Below are positions 6,358-11,279 of a DNA stretch of 11,279 nucleotides, in pieces. The notes under the pieces are model-generated. The model ran no database searches and had not been told where the DNA came from. It saw only the letters and a program-made list of their open reading frames with translations. The stretch lies in assembly GCA_030642995.1 (NCBI GenBank), contig DAOWMR010000047.1, positions 1 to 11,279 of the forward strand, given 5' to 3'. The stretch's first letter is position 1, and every line of letters begins with the position of its first letter. Source of the DNA: Spirochaetales bacterium (GTDB taxonomy: Bacteria; Spirochaetota; Spirochaetia; DSM-27196; SLST01). The position numbers and the translations under genes were made by a program.

Positions 6358-8472
6358 GTGAATCGCAATGTTCTGAGGCCAGATTGGCGGGAGTTCCTGC
6401 AACAGGATGTGAAACCCGGCCGAATGAACCTGCACGGGCAGGTTGTACGACACGTCATCAAGCGCAACGGAAAAACCGAGAGTTACAACCGTGACAAGAT
6501 AGCCGTCGCAATCAAGGGCGCGTTCGATGCGGTCGGGAAGGCCTACTCCGACGAGCAGATTGAGATGCTTATTGTCGCCGTAGAGCACAGACTGTCCGAC
6601 TTCATGTCTGAACGACACCCGAACTCCGCTCCGGCAATCGAAGAAATCCAGGACCTCGTTGAAACGATTCTCATTGAAGCCCGAGAGGTTGCGGCCGCAA
6701 AAGCCTATATCATCTATCGGGCCCGGCACGAAGCGCTACGCGACACACGGAAGTTGATGCTGGACATCAACACCACGATGGACGGATATCTGTCCCAATC
6801 AGACTGGCGCGTCAACGAGAATGCCAATGTTAACTTCTCTCTGGGCGGACTGATACTCCATAACTCCGGAACCATCACCGCAAACTACTGGCTTCGAAAT
6901 GTTTATCCGGAAGCGGTTGCCCAGGCACATCGAAATGCAGATTTCCACATCCACGATCTCTCCATGTTCAGCGGGTACTGTGCCGGATGGAGCCTGAGAC
7001 AGCTCATTCAGGAAGGACTGGGAGGAGTGCCGGACAAGATCAAGAGTATGCCGGCGCGTCACCTGAATACACTCATCCAGCAGATGGTTAACTTCCTCGG
7101 AATCATGCAAAACGAGTGGGCGGGAGCTCAGGCATTCTCGAGCTTCGACACCTATTTGGCTCCGTTCGTCAAGGTGGACAAGCTGGAGCTTGCCGAAGTG
7201 CGCCAGGCAATTCAGAGCTTCATTTTTGGCGTCAACACACCCAGCCGCTGGGGCAGCCAGGCGCCCTTCACGAATATTACCCTGGACTGGACGGTGCCTG
7301 CGGATCTCAAGGACAAACCGGCGGTTGTCGCCGGTGAAGAGCAGGAATTCACCTACGGTGACTGCCAGGCCGAGATGGACATCATCAACAAGGCCTTTAT
7401 TCAGCTGATGATCGCCGGGGACGCAAATGGCCGGGGTTTTCAGTATCCAATCCCTACCTACAACATCACCAAGGACTTTGACTGGGAGTCCCCAAACGCA
7501 CAGATCCTCTTTGAAATGACCGCGAAGTACGGCACGCCCTACTTCCAGAACTTCATCAACAGTGATTTAGATCCGGGAGATGTCCGGTCCATGTGCTGCC
7601 GACTTCAGCTGGACAAGCGGGAATTGCGAAAGCGTGGTGGCGGCCTCTTTGGTTCGGACGAGTTCACCGGATCACTCGGCGTGGTCACCGTCAACCTGCC
7701 GCGGATCGGGTATCTCGCCGCTAATGAAACCGACTACCTCCGTCGGCTGGACCACCTCATGGACCTCGCCGCCGAGAGTCTGACCATCAAGCGGAAGGTC
7801 ATCGGTCGATTGCTGGACGCAGGGCTTTTCCCCTACACCAGTCACTATCTCCACCACCTCAACAACCACTTCTCCACCATCGGGCTGGTCGGCATGAACG
7901 AGAGCCTTCTGAACTTCATGGGAATCACCATGCTGGACCCCAAAGGACGAGCGTTCGCGCTGAAAGTGCTGCGGCACATGCGAGACCGGCTGGCAGACTA
8001 TCAGGAAGAGACCGGTGACCTCTTCAATCTGGAGGCGACCCCTGCGGAGAGCACCAGCTACCGCCTCGCCAAGCATGACAGGATTGCGTATCCGGATATC
8101 ATCACATCGGGCGACGATGAGCCGTTCTACACCAACAGTTCACAGCTTCCCGTGGACTACACGGAGGACATCTTTGATGCTCTCGATCTCCAGGACGAGC
8201 TGCAGACACTGTACACCGGCGGAACCGTGTTCCACGGCTTTCTGGGCGAAGCCATTGAGGACTGGCACTCATGCGCCAAACTCGTGAAAGCGGTCGCCAC
8301 TAACTACCGGCTGCCCTACTTCACCATTAGTCCGACATTCTCCATATGTCCCATTCACGGCTACCTGGCCGGTGAGCACTTCACCTGTCCCAAGTGTGCC
8401 GAGGAGAGACGCGCGGAGATTCATATGGAAATAGACGAGCTGCAGCGCGAGCAGACTGAACTCGCGCAATGA
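6358..8472 (+). CDS. nrdD: Class III anaerobic ribonucleoside-triphosphate reductase, catalytic part lacking the glycyl radical domain
   Basis: A 704-residue NrdD that makes deoxyribonucleotides under anaerobic conditions. An ATP cone spans about residues 30-120 (VIKRNGKTESYNRDKI). The ten-stranded barrel follows, with C208 in GYCAGWS as the first-strand cysteine and C414 in MCCRLQ as the likely thiyl-radical cysteine. FGVNTPSRWGSQAPFTN and RKRGGGLFG are family signatures. A Zn site is indicated by C664PxH667 and C677PxC680. In usual NrdDs the glycyl radical segment follows that site by about a dozen residues; here the chain instead runs into a charged heptad helix (about 682-702) and stops. 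The radical segment is on the next gene. GTG 6358 is preferred by its GGAGG; the frame upstream overlaps nrdR. Active only if it assembles with the downstream protein (inference). Confidence 0.93.
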   Translation: MNRNVLRPDWREFLQQDVKPGRMNLHGQVVRHVIKRNGKTESYNRDKIAVAIKGAFDAVGKAYSDEQIEMLIVAVEHRLSDFMSERHPNSAPAIEEIQDLVETILIEAREVAAAKAYIIYRARHEALRDTRKLMLDINTTMDGYLSQSDWRVNENANVNFSLGGLILHNSGTITANYWLRNVYPEAVAQAHRNADFHIHDLSMFSGYCAGWSLRQLIQEGLGGVPDKIKSMPARHLNTLIQQMVNFLGIMQNEWAGAQAFSSFDTYLAPFVKVDKLELAEVRQAIQSFIFGVNTPSRWGSQAPFTNITLDWTVPADLKDKPAVVAGEEQEFTYGDCQAEMDIINKAFIQLMIAGDANGRGFQYPIPTYNITKDFDWESPNAQILFEMTAKYGTPYFQNFINSDLDPGDVRSMCCRLQLDKRELRKRGGGLFGSDEFTGSLGVVTVNLPRIGYLAANETDYLRRLDHLMDLAAESLTIKRKVIGRLLDAGLFPYTSHYLHHLNNHFSTIGLVGMNESLLNFMGITMLDPKGRAFALKVLRHMRDRLADYQEETGDLFNLEATPAESTSYRLAKHDRIAYPDIITSGDDEPFYTNSSQLPVDYTEDIFDALDLQDELQTLYTGGTVFHGFLGEAIEDWHSCAKLVKAVATNYRLPYFTISPTFSICPIHGYLAGEHFTCPKCAEERRAEIHMEIDELQREQTELAQ

Positions 8473-8477
8473 AACTG

Positions 8478-8482
8478 GGAGG
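8478..8482 (+). promoter_or_regulatory. Ribosome-binding site of the glycyl-radical/redoxin gene
   Basis: GGAGG lies between the nrdD stop (8470-8472) and ATG 8487, 4 nt before the start. It shows that the radical domain is translated from its own initiation site rather than by readthrough. An ATG at 8469 overlaps the nrdD stop (ATGA) but has no such site. Confidence 0.75.
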
Positions 8483-8486
8483 AAAT

Positions 8487-9047
8487 ATGGAACGAGCACA
8501 GGAAATCGAGAATCGGATCAGCGAACTGAAGAACGCCCTCACACAGGTGGAGGGCACGCAGACCGAAGTCTACACGCGTATCGTGGGATACTATCGCTCC
8601 CTGAAGAATTGGAACCGAGGGAAGCGCGAGGAATACGATCACCGCGTGACTTTTGAGCCGGAAAGCGCGGGAACCCCGGGGGCTCACTCGCACAGGAGCC
8701 TGACCGCCGACCCGGACACCGCACAGGCGCCGGCTGCTGAGGCATTTGCCGCCGCTGCAATCGCAGCAGCCTCTATTGCCACCCCGGTGGCGCCGGCAGC
8801 CGTCCGATCGTACGCGTACTTTTTCCGCGAGAGTTGCCCCAACTGCCCGCCGGTTCGCACCTACGTGGAGAACCTCTCACTGAACGGTGAGATGGTGGAC
8901 GTCGACACCGGAGAGGGTATGGAACAGGCCGTACAGCATCAGATTCTCTCCACCCCCACGGTGATCCTGATGGACGAGAACGGCGCCCCCGTGGCCCAGG
9001 CTGGAAGCGTGGCGCAACTTCGCTCCATTCTGGAATCGGCCGGATAG
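8487..9047 (+). CDS. Stand-alone NrdD glycyl radical domain fused to a thioredoxin/glutaredoxin-like domain
   Basis: A 186-residue protein in three parts. Residues 3-21 form a heptad helix (A4, I7, I11, L14, L18, V21 in a/d spacing). Residues 24-56 are the missing C-terminal radical segment of NrdD: TEVYTRIVGYYRS with radical glycine G34, then NWNRGKREEYDHR. An Ala/Pro-rich linker (about 60-106) leads to a redoxin-like domain (about 107-186) with AYFFRESCPNC, C117-x2-C120, and a TPT loop with the likely cis-proline P157. It starts 14 nt after nrdD in a different frame, with its own GGAGG. I infer that G34 inserts into the NrdD barrel, is activated by NrdG, and that the CPNC domain reduces the active-site disulfide after each turnover. 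The radical-domain match is strong; the exact redoxin class (NrdH, Grx or Trx) is not settled. Confidence 0.9.
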   Translation: MERAQEIENRISELKNALTQVEGTQTEVYTRIVGYYRSLKNWNRGKREEYDHRVTFEPESAGTPGAHSHRSLTADPDTAQAPAAEAFAAAAIAAASIATPVAPAAVRSYAYFFRESCPNCPPVRTYVENLSLNGEMVDVDTGEGMEQAVQHQILSTPTVILMDENGAPVAQAGSVAQLRSILESAG

Positions 9048-9095
9048 GCGCCAACGCGCGGGCCACTTTCGCCGCGCCGCAGGTCTGAGATCGAT

Positions 9096-9794
9096 ATGAA
9101 GAACGCAAGCCTCGGGCTGCTTAAGACCACGCTCGTTGATTATCCGGGTATGGTGGCGGCAACCGTGTTCACCGCCAGCTGCAATCTGCGCTGTCCCTAC
9201 TGCCACAACCCGGAACTTGTCGCCGGTCCACCCCCCGACGACTTCCTGCCTGTAGAGGAGGTCCTCGCTTTCCTTGAACGCCGGCGCACGATCCTCGGCG
9301 GCGTATGTATCACCGGCGGCGAACCGCTCATCCACTCGTGGCTCCCCGACTTTGCCGAACACGTGCGGGCATTGGATCTCAAGGTGAAGCTGGACACCAA
9401 CGGCTTGTTTCCCAACCGAATTGCAGCCGTCGGCGCCGACTACATTGCCATGGATATCAAGACTTCGCCGGAGCGGTATACGGTGGTCGGCGGCGACAAT
9501 GTCGCGGCCGCCATTCCCGAGTCCCTGGCAGTCATCCGAGCAACGACGCCGGAATACGAGTTCCGCACCACGGTCGTTGAGCCAATCGTCACCGAAGACG
9601 ACATCCGCGCGATCGTCGCGCTCCTCGAACCTGGAGAGCGTTACACCCTCGCCGCGTTCCGCCCTGGGAAGACACTTGATCCCGCTTTCGCGGACGCCGA
9701 CGCGCCGAGCAGCGCGCTCCTCGCCCGCTACGCGGAGATCGCCCGGGAGCAGGGCTTGGACGTGCGGGTCCGGGAACATCGGATCGGTTCGTGA
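9096..9794 (+). CDS. nrdG: Anaerobic ribonucleotide reductase activating protein (radical SAM)
   Basis: A 232-residue radical SAM activase of the NrdG2 type. It binds one [4Fe-4S] cluster through C29-x3-C33-x2-C36 (CNLRCPYCH) and cleaves S-adenosylmethionine to make a 5'-deoxyadenosyl radical that abstracts hydrogen from the NrdD glycine. The N-terminal TTLVDYPG and the CHNPEL that follows the cluster motif are typical. TGGEP (73-77) is the SAM-binding GGEP motif, and VKLDTNG lies after it. It starts 48 nt after the radical-domain fusion, with a weak Shine-Dalgarno. Its substrate here should be G34 of the separate radical subunit. The stop overlaps the GTG start of the next gene (GTGA at 9791), indicating translational coupling. 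Confidence 0.93.
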   Translation: MKNASLGLLKTTLVDYPGMVAATVFTASCNLRCPYCHNPELVAGPPPDDFLPVEEVLAFLERRRTILGGVCITGGEPLIHSWLPDFAEHVRALDLKVKLDTNGLFPNRIAAVGADYIAMDIKTSPERYTVVGGDNVAAAIPESLAVIRATTPEYEFRTTVVEPIVTEDDIRAIVALLEPGERYTLAAFRPGKTLDPAFADADAPSSALLARYAEIAREQGLDVRVREHRIGS

Positions 9795-10987
9795 CCCCAA
9801 TCCGCACCGACGGCTCCAACGAGTTCGCTCACCACACGGTGACGGTCCGGCTGCCGGCCATGATTGACCAGGTGCTCACCGACAATCCCGGTCTCCCCGC
9901 TTCTGCCGCCGGCGCCCTCCGGGAGTTACAGGGTGATCTCATCTCCGACGCTCCGCTGACGATGTTTGACTCTCCGGCGCCGGACTACGACGCATGGACC
10001 CGATTCATGGCCGAACACCAACAACGCCTCGGCCGACCGGCAAGCTGGCAGAACTCCGAATGGTTTTTGCTCGAGCACTTCTTCTTCCGCCGCATCCTGG
10101 CCGCCGTTGACTACTGGCACACCAATATCGATCCCTACGCACCGGCAAAGAGACGGGAGCTTGATTCCCCAGCGCTTGGCCAACAGATAGATTCCATCCT
10201 TGATGGGCCGAGTGACTCAGGACGGGACCCGGGGTTTGACGAGTTCGCGGCCCGGCTCTGCTTCTCTCTGTGGGGCAACCGAATGGATTTGAGCCACAGC
10301 CAATCCATGGCTCACGCCGACGCCGCCCAGACGGCCGGTGAGTCACTGATTGCCGACGATTCTGCGGCGGTCCGGGAGATCGTGCGCAACCTGGCTGATC
10401 CGGTTCACTTCGTCTGCGACAATGCCGGGACCGAACTCGCCGCGGATCTCTGCCTGGCCGACTGGTTGATGCGCGAGCGAGGGGCAGGCGTCCATCTGCA
10501 CGTCAAGTATCACCCCACCTTTGTAAGTGACGCAACGGCGGCCGATGTGCACCAGATGATAGATCGACTTGGATCTCCTGGGACATCGAGTGCGCGCCGC
10601 GCGCTGGCTGAGCGACTCGTCTCCGGGCTCGATACAGGCAAACTCCTCATCGTGCCGGATCCGTTCTGGAACAGCCCGCTGTTTTTCGGCGATCTGCCTG
10701 ATCGAATTCTCACGACCTTCGCCGAGGCGGGACTCATCATCATCAAGGGCGACATGAACTATCGCCGCCTGCTCGCCGACACGATCGTACCCGCCACCGA
10801 TCCACTGCAAACATGGGCCCCGCCGATGCCTGCGCCAACGGTCATGCTCCGCACCATGAAAGGCGACCCGATTGCCGGCCTCAACCCGGCACGCCTGAGA
10901 ACGCTGGACCGAGAACACCCGGGTTGGCGAACGGCGGGTAAACATGGGGTGATTCAGGTGTTGGTGCCGGATAACCGTACGCCTTAG
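9791..10987 (+). CDS. DUF89/ARMT1-family protein, probable metal-dependent damage-control phosphatase
   Basis: A 398-residue member of the DUF89 superfamily, most like the ARMT1-type subgroup. These are Mn/Ni-dependent phosphatases proposed to remove phosphate from damaged or wasteful phosphometabolites; a methyltransferase role for the human protein is disputed. Visible motifs are RTDGSNEFAHHT (5-16), LWGNRMDLS (160-168), the metal-binding CDNAGTEL (209-216), HVKYHPTFVSD (237-247), IIKGDMNYRRL (317-327) and RTMKGD (354-359). The conserved N-terminal segment supports GTG 9791 over the internal ATG at 9860. The 4-nt GTGA overlap with nrdG indicates coupled translation in the nucleotide-reduction operon. 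A job on damaged nucleotides or sugar phosphates is inference; the family call is firm. Confidence 0.85.
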   Translation: MTPIRTDGSNEFAHHTVTVRLPAMIDQVLTDNPGLPASAAGALRELQGDLISDAPLTMFDSPAPDYDAWTRFMAEHQQRLGRPASWQNSEWFLLEHFFFRRILAAVDYWHTNIDPYAPAKRRELDSPALGQQIDSILDGPSDSGRDPGFDEFAARLCFSLWGNRMDLSHSQSMAHADAAQTAGESLIADDSAAVREIVRNLADPVHFVCDNAGTELAADLCLADWLMRERGAGVHLHVKYHPTFVSDATAADVHQMIDRLGSPGTSSARRALAERLVSGLDTGKLLIVPDPFWNSPLFFGDLPDRILTTFAEAGLIIIKGDMNYRRLLADTIVPATDPLQTWAPPMPAPTVMLRTMKGDPIAGLNPARLRTLDREHPGWRTAGKHGVIQVLVPDNRTP

Positions 10988-10990
10988 CAC

Positions 10991-11028
10991 AAGAAAGGCC
11001 CTCGCAGCGCGGAGCGCCATGAGGGCCT
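10991..11028 (-). terminator. Intrinsic terminator of the tRNA gene
   Basis: A perfect 8-bp inverted repeat, AGGCCCTC (10996-11003) and GAGGGCCT (11021-11028), has a 17-nt loop. Read on the minus strand the stem starts 6 nt after the tRNA end and is followed by TTTCTT, a modest U-rich tail. On the plus strand there is no T run, so it may serve the DUF89 gene only as a weak stop or 3' hairpin. Confidence 0.65.
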
Positions 11029-11034
11029 AAATCG

Positions 11035-11107
11035 TAGTGGCGGAGGGACTTGAACCCCCGACAAAGCGGATATGAGCCGCTTGCTCTACCAACTGAGCTA
11101 CGCCACC
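11035..11107 (-). tRNA. tRNA with anticodon CAU, probably elongator tRNA-Met
   Basis: The 73-nt minus-strand sequence folds as a full cloverleaf. Acceptor GGTGGCG pairs with CGCCACT through a G1-U72 wobble. The D stem is GCTC/GAGC, the anticodon stem AGCGG/CCGCT with loop CTCATAT, the variable loop TTGTC, and the T stem GGGGG/CCCTC with loop TTCAAGT. The discriminator is A73. The CCA end is not encoded (CGAT follows), so it must be added after transcription. A CAU anticodon can mean elongator Met or lysidine-modified Ile; the body looks more like elongator Met but this is not certain. It is not initiator Met, which has a 1-72 mismatch and GGG/CCC anticodon stem pairs. Confidence 0.92.
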
Positions 11108-11119
11108 GGGAAGGCCCAA

Positions 11120-11148
11120 AATCTACAGAACCCGCGCTCCACTGTCAA
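11120..11148 (-). promoter_or_regulatory. Promoter of the tRNA gene
   Basis: On the minus strand a perfect TTGACA (11143-11148) lies 17 nt from TAGATT (11120-11125), 12 nt before the tRNA 5' end. The GGGCC run just after the -10 resembles the GC-rich discriminators of stringently controlled stable-RNA promoters. Confidence 0.75.
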
Positions 11149-11186
11149 CAAACCCACCGTACCCGCGAAAGCAGTGCGCGCGGCAA

Positions 11187-11253
11187 GCAAGAACGCCTCG
11201 GAGCGACCCCGCAGACCGTACTCGGCCGAGGACAAGCGCAGAGGTGTTCTTGC
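11187..11253. repeat. Imperfect 13-bp inverted repeat around a 10-bp palindrome
   Basis: GCAAGAACGCCTC (11187-11199) and GAGGTGTTCTTGC (11241-11253) are complementary at 12 of 13 positions. They enclose 41 nt containing the perfect palindrome CTCGGCCGAG (11221-11230). No T run follows on either strand. The last 130 bases of the window otherwise hold no supportable gene; a 60-codon open frame on the minus strand has no ribosome-binding site or recognisable product. Confidence 0.5.
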
Positions 11254-11279
11254 ATGCATCAGCGCGCTACACCAGGTTA

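Noticed and set aside
5811..6729. Overlapping minus-strand open frames of 218 and 196 codons
   Set aside because: They lie antisense to nrdR and nrdD, whose motifs are unmistakable; the translations look like random sequence.
8460..8490. NrdD frameshift or sequencing error explaining the split
   Set aside because: The radical domain has its own GGAGG and ATG, and both new ends carry extra heptad-helix sequence that a simple indel in a normal nrdD would not create. No clear slippery site was seen.
8877..9800. 307-codon minus-strand open frame
   Set aside because: It is antisense to nrdG and the redoxin domain; GC-rich codon bias explains its length.
10991..11028. Strong plus-strand terminator for the nrd operon
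   Set aside because: The hairpin lacks a T run on the plus strand; the U-rich tail occurs only on the tRNA strand.

Overview
The window is a compact, moderately GC-rich bacterial segment with short intergenic gaps and mixed strands. Its enzymes suggest an anaerobic or oxygen-limited organism that still meets oxygen: a superoxide reductase, an oxygen-sensitive class III (glycyl radical) ribonucleotide reductase and its radical SAM activase. A PBP5-type carboxypeptidase and a signal-peptide-bearing solute-binding protein point to a walled cell, probably diderm. The phylum cannot be fixed from the sequence; an uncultivated lineage is a guess. No transposon, phage gene or CRISPR array was seen.

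Layout. (1) 25-420 (+) is a superoxide reductase. It converges on a two-gene minus-strand unit: a rubredoxin-reductase-like FAD enzyme (2569-1391), then an orphan NitT/TauT-type solute-binding protein (1373-450). (2) A short divergent region (2570-2671) drives a dihydroorotate-dehydrogenase-like flavoprotein (2672-3655, +) and a small unknown acidic protein (3669-3956, +). (3) On the minus strand lie a DUF59/MIP18-like protein (4310-3990) with its own promoter and a D,D-carboxypeptidase (5686-4412). (4) 5850-10987 (+) is a five-gene anaerobic nucleotide-reduction operon: nrdR, nrdD, a glycyl-radical-domain/redoxin fusion, nrdG and a DUF89/ARMT1-family gene. (5) A minus-strand tRNA-CAU, probably tRNA-Met, with promoter and terminator closes the annotated part. 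The last 170 bases hold no supportable gene, only an imperfect inverted repeat.

The main discovery candidate is the nrd operon. The NrdD protein (6358-8472) has the ATP cone, catalytic barrel and Zn-binding CPxH...CPxC motif, but it stops where the glycyl radical domain should begin. That domain, with the RIVGYY and NWNxGKxEE signatures, is encoded by the next gene (8487-9047) from its own Shine-Dalgarno and ATG, in another frame. There it is fused through an Ala/Pro linker to a thioredoxin/glutaredoxin-like domain with a CPNC motif. Both the new C-terminus of NrdD and the new N-terminus of the radical protein carry heptad repeats, as if a coiled coil replaces the lost covalent link. The layout suggests a two-subunit class III reductase whose radical subunit carries its own reductant and could be replaced after oxygen damage. 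NrdR-box-like sites over a good promoter upstream of nrdR predict autoregulation of the operon.

Several starts were moved from the longest possible ORF using Shine-Dalgarno position and family N-termini: FAD reductase (2569), DUF59 (4310), carboxypeptidase (5686), nrdR (5850), nrdD (GTG 6358) and radical-domain fusion (8487).
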